DNA of 64,000 nucleotides, from assembly GCA_963820105.1 (NCBI GenBank), contig CAWFYI010000001.1, positions 744,001 to 808,000 on the forward strand. Direction: 5' to 3'. The notes under the pieces are model-generated. The model saw nothing but the letters and a program-made list of their open reading frames with translations, was not told where the DNA came from and searched no databases. Positions 11,027-19,638 of the stretch are shown here, piece by piece (positions within the stretch are counted from its first letter, which is position 1; each line of letters begins with the position of its first letter). Source of the stretch: CAWFYI01 sp963820105. GTDB taxonomy: Bacteria; Patescibacteriota; Saccharimonadia; Saccharimonadales; UBA4665. Position numbers and translations under genes: made by a program.

Positions 11027-13996
11027 CTAGGGCGTCTGGTCGGTCTTGGCGGGCTTTTTCTTGAGTTCGTCGCCGCCATGGAACGAGCCTTCGCGGTCGA
11101 TGAATATGGTATCGCCCTCCTCTCCTTCCGACTGCAAATTGATAGTGTCTTCCGTCTTGGCAGGCTTTTTCGCGCCGGGCACGGACGCGGGCGCGGGCGT
11201 ATCGAGCTCCTGTTTAAGTTCAGCGGCTATCTTGTGGACTTCGTTTTCTTCCAGCTCATTGCTTGAGATGTTCCTGGCCGCGCCGGACGGCTGCGCGGCC
11301 TTCTTCGGCGGCGGAGGAGTAGCGGGCACGGCCGACGCGGACGGCGCAGCCGACGGCGCGGCTGGCGGCTGCATATAGGCAGACCGGCTCTGCTGCCTGC
11401 CGGTCTGGCGTTTGTCCAGCCACTCGTCAAGGAACGATTGCGGGCCGGCGGGCTGGCGGGCCGCTCCTGCCGGCCTCCCCGCCGCCGCGGAAGCACCTCC
11501 AGCCCTGGAAGCAAGTCCCGGAGCCTGGCCGCCGGCCAGCGGCCGCGCCGGCGCCGCCGGCGCGATTGTCTTCATACGCTCGTTGATTTCCTGTTCGATC
11601 TCGTCCTTGGGGCGTCCATATTTGGCGGCGGTCAGCTGTTTCAGTGCCTGGAACAGCCGCGGATTCGACGTTCCCAGCGGCGGCAGGGTCACCATGCTGA
11701 ACGGATTGGTCGGCACGCCGCCAATCAGGGTGCGCACAATCGTATTGTAGTTCGGCACCCGCAGCAGGTCGTCGCCGTCGAACGTCGGCTGGAAGTACTG
11801 GCTAAGCGATTCTACGTCGTTCTGTCCGATGCGAAAGGCCACGATGGTACCCATGTTACCGAAAACGGCGTCGCGTATCTCCTGCGTCAGCTGCGTGGTG
11901 AACTGGTTGGCCACTATCAGGTTCAGGTGGTATTTGCGGGCTTCGGACATTATGGTCGCGAATGAATCAGTCGAGAAGTTCTGGAACTCGTCCACGTACA
12001 GGCTGAAGTCCACGCGCTGGTCCTCCGGCACGTCCGAGCGGCTCATGGCCGCGGCCTGGAATTTCATCACGAAGACCATGCCCAGCAATTTTGAGTTCAG
12101 TTCGCCGGTGCGGCCTTTGCTCAGATTCACCAGCAGTATCTTTTTGTTATCCATTACTTCGCGCAGATCGAACGCGCTTTTCGTCTGCCCTATTATATTG
12201 CGCATCATCTCGTTGGACAGGAAAGCGCCGAACTTGGAAACGAACCAGCTAGTAACCTCGCCGAACTCGTTGGAACGTTGTGAAGCCGGCATCTCTTTCT
12301 GCCAAAACTCCAGCACGTTCATGTCTTTAACGTGTTGTAACTTCTGCTTCACGAATTGCGGATCGCGGAATAACTTCGGTATATCTACGAACGTACCCCC
12401 TGCAGGATCGGCCATGATGGTCAGGGCGGCATTGCGGAAAAGGTGCTCGTAACGCGGCCCCATGATGCCTTGATGTTGTGGGTCATACAACTTGTACAGC
12501 ATGTTCAGGGCCTCCTGGATCAGAAAATCCTTCTGATCGGCGGTTTTGTATTCGAACAAATTAAGGCCCATGGGGTATTCCATCTCGGCAGGCGAAAAGT
12601 ATATGACGTCCTCGGTCCGTTCTTTCGGCACCATGGATAGCAGCTTCTCCGCCGTGTCGCCGTGCGGGTCCACGAACGCAAAGCCGTCGCCGTTCAGCAT
12701 ATCCTGAAGCGCCAGGTTTTCCAGGAAGGTCGATTTACCTACGCCGGTCTGACCCACGACATACATGTGGCGCTGGCGGTCGCCCAGCGCCAGCCTGATC
12801 GGTTTGCGGCTGCCGCGGAACTGGTTGAAACCCAGGAGCAGGCCCGTATCCGGAATGTTCCTGGGGCCGTCTACCTGCTTGGAGTCCTGGCGGCCCAGCT
12901 GGGACGTCGGAATGTTGCGCTGATCCGGGAAGTGGAACAGGGTAGCCAGCTCCACGGAGTTGAGGATATCCTTGTTCTGGTGCTGCGGGAAGAATCGCAT
13001 TATATACGACGTAACCAGCTCGTCTATATCCTTGGCCGGGGTATATTTGAAGCCGTTCTTGCCCGGAGCGTCATACAGCTGGAAGCTGGAAACTATGTTC
13101 TTCAGTAGTGCGTCAGCGCGCTGGCTGATATTGGACGATACGACTATGCGGATTGCCACTTCGTAGCCGGGGTGGCGGGTTTTTTCGTCTATGGCGTCAA
13201 GGGTGGACTGCTCCATGTTCGACAGCTCAGGCTTCTTTTCCTCGCCTTTATCATCGTGGTTGGGAGGTTTTACGAACGCCCCCATAACGTCCTTGGCAAA
13301 ACTGCCGAAGTTCAAGCCGTTGTGGCCCTTGCGTTTGGCTGAAGCCAGGCTGGACGCCTTCTTGCGCCACGATTCGTCGGCCGGCCTCAGCAATATCTGA
13401 ATTCCTGCCCCGTCTTCCTTGTCCAGTGTCGAAAGCGCGTTCAGAAGCGCTTGCATGGCGTCGCGCTTCAAGTCCTGGTAGGTCGCGATCGGATAAGCGA
13501 ACTCCTCTTTCAACGTCAATTCACCGCCCAGAGTACCGGCGGACTTGCCCACCGGACTGAAGATATTATGCTCGGCCACCTCTTCGAGACGGGCCGCCGG
13601 ATACGCGCTGACGATGGCCTGCTTCACCACTTCCAGCAACGCAAGCGGCACGGCGGCATAGAAGTAAACCAGCCCTTGGGAGCCGATTATCTCGAAAGCG
13701 AAGTGCCGTTGCCCGTAGAATGACGGCTTGAACCCTTTCTGCAGCGTGCCGGCAATGATGTTGTAGATAATCTGGGCCTGGCTTATGGTCTCGTCGATGA
13801 CGTCGCGAGTATCGCGGATGCCTACTTCAGTGTCGTCGCTCGGCGGCGGCAGGTGGATGAACAGCGGCACCATCTTGAGGCCCCGTTCATAGTTCTTCTG
13901 GTCACGGGCCGTGGAGCGTGTCTGCAAGAAGACGACCGGTCCTATGATAACGACCGCGAGAAAAATGATCGCGAATATCGTAATTAAGATTGCCAT
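11027..13996 (-). CDS. Large VirB4/VirD4/HerA-like membrane ATPase
   Basis: 989 residues. An N-terminal membrane helix (about residues 2-25) is followed by a long mixed domain, then a P-loop ATPase core: Walker A GQTGVGKST (about 434-442), a DPHG motif typical of TraD/HerA-type ATPases (about 461-464) and a Walker B LYVDEFQNF (about 680). The C-terminal 200 residues are Pro/Ala-rich and disordered, ending in acidic segments. Such proteins are widespread in CPR genomes and annotated as type IV secretion ATPases, though the other T4SS parts are not seen here. It starts 4 nt after the stop of the small upstream gene, so they are co-transcribed. Role in DNA or protein export is inference. Confidence 0.8.
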   Translation of the reverse strand: MAILITIFAIIFLAVVIIGPVVFLQTRSTARDQKNYERGLKMVPLFIHLPPPSDDTEVGIRDTRDVIDETISQAQIIYNIIAGTLQKGFKPSFYGQRHFAFEIIGSQGLVYFYAAVPLALLEVVKQAIVSAYPAARLEEVAEHNIFSPVGKSAGTLGGELTLKEEFAYPIATYQDLKRDAMQALLNALSTLDKEDGAGIQILLRPADESWRKKASSLASAKRKGHNGLNFGSFAKDVMGAFVKPPNHDDKGEEKKPELSNMEQSTLDAIDEKTRHPGYEVAIRIVVSSNISQRADALLKNIVSSFQLYDAPGKNGFKYTPAKDIDELVTSYIMRFFPQHQNKDILNSVELATLFHFPDQRNIPTSQLGRQDSKQVDGPRNIPDTGLLLGFNQFRGSRKPIRLALGDRQRHMYVVGQTGVGKSTFLENLALQDMLNGDGFAFVDPHGDTAEKLLSMVPKERTEDVIYFSPAEMEYPMGLNLFEYKTADQKDFLIQEALNMLYKLYDPQHQGIMGPRYEHLFRNAALTIMADPAGGTFVDIPKLFRDPQFVKQKLQHVKDMNVLEFWQKEMPASQRSNEFGEVTSWFVSKFGAFLSNEMMRNIIGQTKSAFDLREVMDNKKILLVNLSKGRTGELNSKLLGMVFVMKFQAAAMSRSDVPEDQRVDFSLYVDEFQNFSTDSFATIMSEARKYHLNLIVANQFTTQLTQEIRDAVFGNMGTIVAFRIGQNDVESLSQYFQPTFDGDDLLRVPNYNTIVRTLIGGVPTNPFSMVTLPPLGTSNPRLFQALKQLTAAKYGRPKDEIEQEINERMKTIAPAAPARPLAGGQAPGLASRAGGASAAAGRPAGAARQPAGPQSFLDEWLDKRQTGRQQSRSAYMQPPAAPSAAPSASAVPATPPPPKKAAQPSGAARNISSNELEENEVHKIAAELKQELDTPAPASVPGAKKPAKTEDTINLQSEGEEGDTIFIDREGSFHGGDELKKKPAKTDQTP

Positions 13997-14000
13997 TATG

Positions 14001-14339
14001 TTATTTGCTTAATTTTATATCCTTGCCATAGCGTTTTTTCATATAATCCGCCCTGAAAATCATCATTTCCTCGCTTTGCCTGTGGGGGTCGTTCCTGTTA
14101 GCGGCCACGATCTGTCTGGCTTTGTCCACCCAATCCTTCTCTATGGCGTCTCCGTCATCCACTATCGCCGACATCAGGCTACGGGCCATGGAGTCGTCAA
14201 CATCATCCGCCGGGGGCTGTCCGTCCTTATGCTGCGGTTGTTTCACCAGCGCCTTCGCGGGCGGTGGCGGCAGCTTCATAGGAGGCGCGGGCGGCGTTAC
14301 AGGGGTCTGATCCCCGGTTTCGTTGGGCATAGAATCCAT
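14001..14339 (-). CDS. Small hypothetical protein with Pro-rich N-terminus
   Basis: 112 residues: a Pro/Ala-rich, probably disordered first half (residues 8-45) and a helical second half ending in MMIFRADYMKKRYGKDIKLSK. No membrane segment. Similar short 'cargo/adaptor' proteins precede VirB4-like ATPases in related genomes (recalled, not searched). Tight spacing to the ATPase gene implies a linked function. Confidence 0.7.
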   Translation of the reverse strand: MDSMPNETGDQTPVTPPAPPMKLPPPPAKALVKQPQHKDGQPPADDVDDSMARSLMSAIVDDGDAIEKDWVDKARQIVAANRNDPHRQSEEMMIFRADYMKKRYGKDIKLSK

Positions 14340-14385
14340 ATAACCATTATACAGCCTGGGGGCTCACTTGGTAACAGGCTTACGC

Positions 14386-14775
14386 TTACTGGGTACGGAC
14401 AGCGGCGCGCTGTTTCGAGCTCTTGGAATACGCTATATAGAAATACATAAGAGCTGTAAGAGGAGCCAGTATAAGTATGTCGCGCATACTCAGCTGACCC
14501 ATGGATTGCAGCGCCAGCGTACCACTGATCACCAGCGCCAGGGTGCGCAGGACCCTCTTCCTGTGCCTGATTGGCAGTCCGTACAGTTTGGTCAGCGCCA
14601 ACATGCCATCCAGGAAGTAGTAGGCCGTTACGGACAATAGTAGGAAGCCTACTATTAGTATGAACGATGGCGTATCGTTCGGATTGGTCGTTCCAAACAA
14701 CAGGCCGTCGGCCGCCAACAGGCCGCTAATGCGCCAGAAGTGTAGTTTTTTGATGAGAAGCGTGAGGAGTCTCAT
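14386..14775 (-). CDS. Small integral membrane protein
   Basis: 129 residues with about three hydrophobic helices (about 37-60, 78-98, 99-118) and basic linkers. No family recognised. It is the first gene of the minus-strand operon leading into the large ATPase, 46 nt ahead of the Pro-rich protein, and follows a long structured leader. Confidence 0.65.
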   Translation of the reverse strand: MRLLTLLIKKLHFWRISGLLAADGLLFGTTNPNDTPSFILIVGFLLLSVTAYYFLDGMLALTKLYGLPIRHRKRVLRTLALVISGTLALQSMGQLSMRDILILAPLTALMYFYIAYSKSSKQRAAVRTQ

Positions 14776-15021
14776 GATAATGACCGGGTAAAGGAGATAT
14801 GGTGCCGAGGCGATAAATCCACTCGTTATATTTAGACTATTGGAGCGCTTATCGCCATCGGCTAGACTGACCGCTCTACCGGCCTTTAGGGCCGGACAGA
14901 GCGACGCTTGACGCGATGTCCCGGTGACTCCGCGTCTGATGGGTGTAAGTCCGCCCCCGCGAGGGCTTTCTTCTTACATCGGTGTGAGGTGAGGAAGAAC
15001 GTTTTTGTTTTTGACTTACCA
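14776..15021 (-). ncRNA. Highly structured long leader or independent ncRNA upstream of the ATPase operon
   Basis: A minus-strand promoter at 15028-15056 would start transcription near 15021, about 245 nt before the first start codon. The RNA begins with an A-rich segment (TCAAAAACAAAAACG) and then shows nested stems: GTAAG/CTTAC around GCCC/GGGGC, GACGC/GCGTC, and CGCTCT/AGAGCG enclosing CCGGCC/GGCCGG (about 14868-14902). No U-tract terminator is visible before the gene. No known riboswitch motif was recognised. It could be a regulatory leader or a stable RNA processed from the operon. Confidence 0.5.
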
Positions 15022-15027
15022 ATCACC

Positions 15028-15056
15028 ACACTAGCACGACAAGCCTTTATTGTCAA
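15028..15056 (-). promoter_or_regulatory. Promoter of the structured leader and ATPase operon
   Basis: TTGACA (complement 15051-15056) and TAGTGT (complement 15028-15033) with a 17-nt spacer on the minus strand. It is back-to-back with the sigma-factor promoter at 15112-15140. Confidence 0.65.
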
Positions 15057-15111
15057 TCCCCTTGTGCTTTTTTTGAGTCCTCTCATGCAGCATCAACCCC
15101 TGAAGATACTA

Positions 15112-15140
15112 TTTACAAACAGGAATAAAAATGCTAAGAT
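15112..15140 (+). promoter_or_regulatory. Promoter of the sigma-factor gene, leaderless
   Basis: TTTACA (15112-15117), 17-nt spacer, TAAGAT (15135-15140). The ATG at 15148 is 7 nt after the -10 box, so the transcript should begin at or near the start codon. This argues against the longer open frame that begins at 14908. Confidence 0.65.
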
Positions 15141-15147
15141 TAGTTTC

Positions 15148-16557
15148 ATGCATACGCCCAATCCGGGACTTTGGACCCCGGAAAACGCCGACCTGGCCAG
15201 ACCGCTTGAGCCCTACCAGCAGGAGGCGCTCGACGCTCTTGAAGCCGCTCGCGTACAGGGTCAGAGCAGGGCAAATCTCGATATAGCTAAGCCCAAGGAG
15301 CCGCTACGCCGCGAGGTTGAAGCGGAAGAGCTGGGGGCCATGCTTAACACTAGTGCATTGAAAGGCCGATCAATTAGCAACGCGGAATGGGAACGCTACG
15401 GCCAGCGGATCGCGGAGGGCGACAAAGAAGCTGTTCAGGAGTTGGTCTTGCGCTCCCTGCTCAGGGCTTACGGAACTGCCAAATCTTCGCCGGGCAACGA
15501 CGGTATAGGAACAGAGGAATTCACCGTGGAAGACCGGTTTCAGCATGCCATTACGGTCCTGTATGGGGTTTTGGAGCATCATGATAATTCGCAGAAGTCT
15601 ACGCTAAGTGCTAGGATCAGCGCGACTATGGCAACAGACATCCGTAACGAAGCCCGGGTCAGTGGCCTAATCCGGCTTTCGACCACCAGCTATGAGAAAC
15701 TAGCGAAACTGGAAAAAGCCGAGGCCAAAATCGCCAAAGAGCTTGGTGAGGCCGTGCTGGTCGATTTCAGGCCGGATCTGCTAGCCCAATACAGTGGTAT
15801 GGACCCTAAAGAGATAGTTGAACTATATGGAATTGTGGAAAATATGTATTACGAAAACCTATTGCCGGCTGAAGAGGCTTTGGTCATAGCAGACCCCGAC
15901 GCCGACCCCTCGGAACAAGCCGAGGGCATTCTGACCAAAGAAGCGCTGGATAAACTTCTGGTGGCGGTCGAGAACCCCGGCTTCAAAGAAATATCCGAAC
16001 GCGAAAGAGATGTGCTAAGGCTCCGCTACGGCCTGGATGAATTTCCGCTGACCCTTGATGAAGTCGGGCTCGTCTTCAATCTGACCCGTGAGCGTATACG
16101 GCAAATTGAGGAAAAGGCCCTCAAAAAACTTGGGAAAAACGAGAATCCCTTTACTGCTTTCAACACGCATCCCGAACGCCTTAGGGATTTAAGACTTGAA
16201 GAGTTCCTGACAGCATCGCAAAGTAAGGCCAGCGGTATAATTAATGCTTACGTGACCGGCGGCGACGCCTCAACCATTACACACGAGGCGTATACCGGCG
16301 CGCTGTCTACCCTAATCATCCAGCGTTTGGCGGGCGACATGCAAGGACTTCGCAGGCATGTAGAAAGGCCTGATTTGATGGAAGGCCTGCAAGAACATGT
16401 ACGCGAACTTACGGGGTGCTTCATACCCCCGCAAGACCTAAAAGGTACCGTGCATCTACTGCACCATTCAGGCTTACTAAAATTTTCCTGGAACATGGAC
16501 CATAACGGCAAGGTCAACGATTTTGTAGGACTAACTAATGGACCGGCAAAATGCTAA
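15148..16557 (+). CDS. Divergent RNA polymerase sigma-70-family factor
   Basis: 469 residues from the ATG at 15148, chosen because a promoter ends 7 nt before it. The clearest domain is sigma region 4 (about residues 287-335): ISERERDVLRLRYGL, then the helix-turn-helix TLDEVGLVFNLTRERIRQIEEKALKKL, which reads -35 elements. Residues 110-190 look like a much degraded region 2/3; the aromatic WWIRQ motif that melts the -10 box is not visible. About 130 residues of unknown sequence follow region 4. It could be the primary sigma factor of a divergent lineage or an alternative one. It is divergent from the ATPase operon and followed by a candidate small RNA. Confidence 0.75.
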   Translation: MHTPNPGLWTPENADLARPLEPYQQEALDALEAARVQGQSRANLDIAKPKEPLRREVEAEELGAMLNTSALKGRSISNAEWERYGQRIAEGDKEAVQELVLRSLLRAYGTAKSSPGNDGIGTEEFTVEDRFQHAITVLYGVLEHHDNSQKSTLSARISATMATDIRNEARVSGLIRLSTTSYEKLAKLEKAEAKIAKELGEAVLVDFRPDLLAQYSGMDPKEIVELYGIVENMYYENLLPAEEALVIADPDADPSEQAEGILTKEALDKLLVAVENPGFKEISERERDVLRLRYGLDEFPLTLDEVGLVFNLTRERIRQIEEKALKKLGKNENPFTAFNTHPERLRDLRLEEFLTASQSKASGIINAYVTGGDASTITHEAYTGALSTLIIQRLAGDMQGLRRHVERPDLMEGLQEHVRELTGCFIPPQDLKGTVHLLHHSGLLKFSWNMDHNGKVNDFVGLTNGPAKC

Positions 16558-16617
16558 TTGATCATTTTCTAATTGAAGTTATGCACAGGTTTATTAGTTA
16601 CTTAAGCATAATTGTTA

Positions 16618-16646
16618 TTGACGGCTTTTCATCTATTATATAAGAT
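16618..16646 (+). promoter_or_regulatory. Promoter of a candidate small RNA
   Basis: TTGACG (16618-16623), 17-nt spacer, TAAGAT (16641-16646). The -10 hexamer equals that of the upstream sigma-factor promoter. No open reading frame follows before the terminator at 16786-16819. Confidence 0.6.
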
Positions 16647-16652
16647 GTGTTT

Positions 16653-16825
16653 AGCACTTGAACAAATCAAGTGTTCAAAAACAAAAACGACAAAACGGAA
16701 CAACGATTTCTCGCAAGTCGTTGTTCCACTAAGAAAAAGCCAAACCTTAAAAGTAAAACCAAACCCAAAACCTTAAATTATTCTTAAAGCACCTTGTCCC
16801 CAACCGGACAAGGTGCTTTACTTTG
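16653..16825 (+). ncRNA. Candidate small RNA with three hairpins
   Basis: About 170 nt between its own promoter and a strong terminator. Hairpin 1: CACTTGA/TCAAGTG (16655-16673). Then an A/C-rich single-stranded stretch, hairpin 2: GGAACAACGA/TCGTTGTTCC (16697-16727), and another A/C-rich stretch before the terminator hairpin. No ATG-led frame of any length is present. The unstructured CAAAAACAAAAACGAC segment resembles leaders of other genes in this window. Identity unknown; it does not match motifs of SRP RNA, tmRNA or RNase P RNA. Confidence 0.55.
16786..16825 (+). terminator. Strong intrinsic terminator
   Basis: A perfect 14-bp stem AAAGCACCTTGTCC/GGACAAGGTGCTTT (16786-16799, 16806-16819) with loop CCAACC, followed by ACTTTG. 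The A-rich and T-rich flanks make it bidirectional. Confidence 0.75.
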
Positions 16826-16890
16826 TGACACCCTGCTCTTGGAGCCGTATTTATAGAACCAAGGACCGATTCGGAGCTTAAATCCATACA

Positions 16891-18453
16891 ATGGGCGCGC
16901 AAATACGAAGCATTACCACAAACGGCACCGCCGGAATCATAGTGGATATAGAATGCCACCTGTCTAATAACCTGCCGACCATAGTAATAGTGGGCTTTGC
17001 CAACAGATTCGTCAGCGAGGCCAAGGAGCGTATCAGGGGCGCGTTCGCGACTAGCCATATAATGCTACCCAGGAAGCGCATCACTGTTAATCTGGCGCCT
17101 GCCGACATTCCCAAGGCTGATAGCGGCTTCGACCTGGCCATAGCCGTGGCCATATTGGCGGCCGGGGATCCAAGCCTTATAGGTCCAAACCTGGACGGAC
17201 GGCAGGTATTCATAGGCGAACTCGGCCTGGACGGCAGTACGCGCGCGGTCCGCGGCATCATAGGCAAGATATTGGCCGGCCGCGCCAGGGGTATCCGGAC
17301 TTTCTACATACCTTCCGCGAACCTTGAACAGGCCCGGCTGGTTCCGGAAGTACGGCTGATACCCGTAGATAATCTGTCCGGACTCCATAAGTGCCTGTCG
17401 GGAGAGGTTGTGGCCAAGGCCGTGCAGACAGGCGACGGCGGCCCGGGGGACGAGCCCGGACCGGCGGCGGCAACCGCGACGCCTTCCGCCGGCTCGGTCC
17501 GCCTGAGCGAGATTGTCGGCCAGACCCAGGCCAAGCGCGCCCTAGAGATTGCCGCGGCCGGCGGCCACAACCTCTTCTTCGACGGACCTCCGGGTACCGG
17601 TAAGAGCATGCTGGCCAAGGCCTTGCCCGGCCTGTTGCCGCCGCTGAACCGGGAAGAGATGCTCGAGGTTACCCAAGTGCACAGCCTGGCCGGTCATGAT
17701 TACGGGCAAATCGTGACCGGCCGCCCCTTCCGCGCGCCGCACCACAGCGCCAGCCTGGTTGCAATAACAGGGGGCGGAGCTATGCTCCGCCCCGGCGAAA
17801 TCAGCCTGGCGCACCGCGGCGTCCTGTTCTTCGACGAACTGCCAGAATTCAAGCGCGAAACCCTGGAAACCCTGCGCCAGCCTCTTGAAAACCGCACGAT
17901 CAGTGTGACCCGCGCCCACGGCACGGCCGAATATCCCGCCAACTTCATATTCGTAGCCACAGCCAATCCCTGCCCCTGCGGCTACGCGGGCAGTGATAAG
18001 GCCTGCGACTGCGGCCAACTACAGATAAGGGCTTACCGCAGCCGCCTCTCCGGCCCCATCCTGGACCGTATCGACCTCTATAGCAGTGTGCGCGAAGTAG
18101 AACATGACAAACTGCTGACCCAGTCCCTTGATCCCAAGTCCGACGATGAAGCCCGCGTCCGCGTGATCCGGGCCAGAAACTTACAGACCGGGCGGTTCAA
18201 GAGCAGGGTCAAACTGAACACCGACATGACCAACACCGAAATCAGACGATTGGCCAAGAAACTAGATGCCGGAGCGCTAAATACGCTTAATCTGGCGGCG
18301 CGCAAATACAACCTGTCGGCACGGGCCTACATGAGGGCGATCAAGGTCGCCCGGACCATCGCCGATCTGGAAGACTCTCCGGTCATAACCAGCGCCCACC
18401 TGGCCGAAGCCCTGAACTACCGGCCGGACTTTCGCGGCGGCGTCAGTATTTGA
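16891..18453 (+). CDS. comM: ComM/YifB-family Mg-chelatase-like AAA+ ATPase
   Basis: 520 residues. An N-terminal ChlI-like Lon-S5 fold domain (about 1-170; IVGFANRFVSEAKERIRGAF, GELGLDGSTRAVRG) is followed by the AAA+ core: Walker A DGPPGTGKSMLAK (about 231-243), Walker B GVLFFDELPEF (about 310-320) and a cysteine cluster NPCPCGYAG...CDC. The C-terminal MCM-like lid reads ARAYMRAIKVARTIADL. In Proteobacteria ComM is a hexameric helicase that promotes branch migration during natural transformation. With a type IV pilus in the same window, a DNA-uptake role is plausible. It stands 65 nt upstream of infC on the same strand. Confidence 0.93.
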   Translation: MGAQIRSITTNGTAGIIVDIECHLSNNLPTIVIVGFANRFVSEAKERIRGAFATSHIMLPRKRITVNLAPADIPKADSGFDLAIAVAILAAGDPSLIGPNLDGRQVFIGELGLDGSTRAVRGIIGKILAGRARGIRTFYIPSANLEQARLVPEVRLIPVDNLSGLHKCLSGEVVAKAVQTGDGGPGDEPGPAAATATPSAGSVRLSEIVGQTQAKRALEIAAAGGHNLFFDGPPGTGKSMLAKALPGLLPPLNREEMLEVTQVHSLAGHDYGQIVTGRPFRAPHHSASLVAITGGGAMLRPGEISLAHRGVLFFDELPEFKRETLETLRQPLENRTISVTRAHGTAEYPANFIFVATANPCPCGYAGSDKACDCGQLQIRAYRSRLSGPILDRIDLYSSVREVEHDKLLTQSLDPKSDDEARVRVIRARNLQTGRFKSRVKLNTDMTNTEIRRLAKKLDAGALNTLNLAARKYNLSARAYMRAIKVARTIADLEDSPVITSAHLAEALNYRPDFRGGVSI

Positions 18454-18517
18454 CCTCTGGTATGTCATCTGTTAAAATGCTTGTTACCTTGAATTCAACA
18501 GTTAAGGAGAAGTACTC

Positions 18518-19057
18518 ATCGCCAAATATACCCGCCTGAATGATCAGATTCGGGCAAACCGGCTGCGTGTCATCGATGAAGAAGGCAAGCAGTTAGGCGT
18601 CCTAAGCCGGACCGAGGCGCTGGAAACCGCCCGGGAACGCGAGTTGGATCTGGTAGAGATATCGCCGGATGCCGATCCGCCGGTCTGCAAAATCATCGAT
18701 TGGGGCAAGTTCAACTACCAACGCACCAAGCAGCAGCAGAAGAACCGCAAGACCTCCAAATCGCTCGACATGAAACAGATGCGTTTCGGACTGAAGATCA
18801 GCGACCACGACTTAGGGATAAAGATGAGCAAGGTCAAGAAGTTCCTCGAGGCCGGCCACAAGGTGAAGATCACGGTCTTCTACAGGGGCCGGGAACAGGC
18901 CCACAAGGAAATCGGCTTCGAAAAGGCCAAGAAGGTCATCGAAGATTTCGGTGATACAATAATAGTCGACCAACAGCCTCAGCTGGCCGGGAGACAGTTA
19001 AGTTTCGTCGTAAGACATAATCCAAGGAGTAATAATGCCAAAACTGAAGACGCATAG
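18518..19057 (+). CDS. infC: Translation initiation factor IF-3 with an ATC start codon
   Basis: About 179 residues. The N-domain begins AKYTRLNDQIRANRLRVI and continues through the linker to the C-domain ending in FVVRHNPRSN. The only in-frame start that keeps the conserved N-terminus is ATC at 18518, 7 nt after AAGGAGA; the first ATG (residue 43) would delete most of the N-domain. IF-3 rejects non-AUG starts, so a rare start codon on infC is a known autoregulatory device (ATT in E. coli). The gene overlaps rpmI by 23 nt and begins the conserved infC-rpmI-rplT operon. Confidence 0.93.
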   Translation: MAKYTRLNDQIRANRLRVIDEEGKQLGVLSRTEALETARERELDLVEISPDADPPVCKIIDWGKFNYQRTKQQQKNRKTSKSLDMKQMRFGLKISDHDLGIKMSKVKKFLEAGHKVKITVFYRGREQAHKEIGFEKAKKVIEDFGDTIIVDQQPQLAGRQLSFVVRHNPRSNNAKTEDA

Positions 19058-19229
19058 CGGCACCAAGGACCGCGTAAGGATCACCAAGAACGGCAAGGTC
19101 CGGGTCGGCCATGGCAATATGAACCACTTCCTGAGCAAGAAGAGCGGCGGACGCAAACGCGCGAACACCGGCCTGACCACGCGCAGCGGCAAGATGGCCA
19201 AGAATATCAAGAAGAATATGGGGGCCTAG
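19035..19229 (+). CDS. rpmI: 50S ribosomal protein L35
   Basis: 64 residues beginning MPKLKTHSGTKDRVRITKNG, the usual L35 start, very basic, with the NHFLSKKSGGRKR core. It overlaps the 3' end of infC by 23 nt in a different frame, with AAGGAG at 19024, suggesting translational coupling. Confidence 0.95.
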   Translation: MPKLKTHSGTKDRVRITKNGKVRVGHGNMNHFLSKKSGGRKRANTGLTTRSGKMAKNIKKNMGA

Positions 19230-19254
19230 GCCCTAGCGCCGGCAAGGAGTAATT

Positions 19255-19599
19255 ATGAGAGTAAAACGAGGCGTTACCAGCCACGCCAAACACAAGAAGA
19301 TCAGAAAGGCCACCAAGGGCTTTTCTCATGCGAACCGCGTCAGCGTAAGGCGCGGGCGGCAGGCGTTGACGCGCTCACTTCAGAATGCCACCCGCGACCG
19401 CCGCACCCGCAAGCGTACCTTCCGCCAGCTCTGGAACGCGCGCATCAACGCCGCCGCCCGCGAAAACGGCACCACCTACAGCAAATTGATTGCCGGCCTC
19501 AAGAAAGCCGGCATCGGTCTGGACCGCAAAGTCCTGGCCGAACTGGCAGTCAACGAGCCGAAGGCCTTCACGGCCATCGTCAAAGCCGCTAAGAAGTAA
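19255..19599 (+). CDS. rplT: 50S ribosomal protein L20
   Basis: 114 residues with the family signature MRVKRGVTSHAKHKKIRKATKG and the LWNARINAAARENG...YSKLIAGLKKAGI core. L20 binds 23S rRNA early in large-subunit assembly and in many bacteria represses this operon. AAGGAG lies 6 nt before the ATG. A CGTCGC-TGCC-GCGACG hairpin at 19617-19632 separates it from the convergent folB gene. Confidence 0.95.
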   Translation: MRVKRGVTSHAKHKKIRKATKGFSHANRVSVRRGRQALTRSLQNATRDRRTRKRTFRQLWNARINAAARENGTTYSKLIAGLKKAGIGLDRKVLAELAVNEPKAFTAIVKAAKK

Positions 19600-19638
19600 G
19601 CCTGTCACACCTGCACCGTCGCTGCCGCGACGACAGAG

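Noticed and set aside
11027..14775. A complete type IV secretion system
   Set aside because: Only the large ATPase and two small neighbours are present; no VirB6, B8, B9 or B10-like proteins are in the window.
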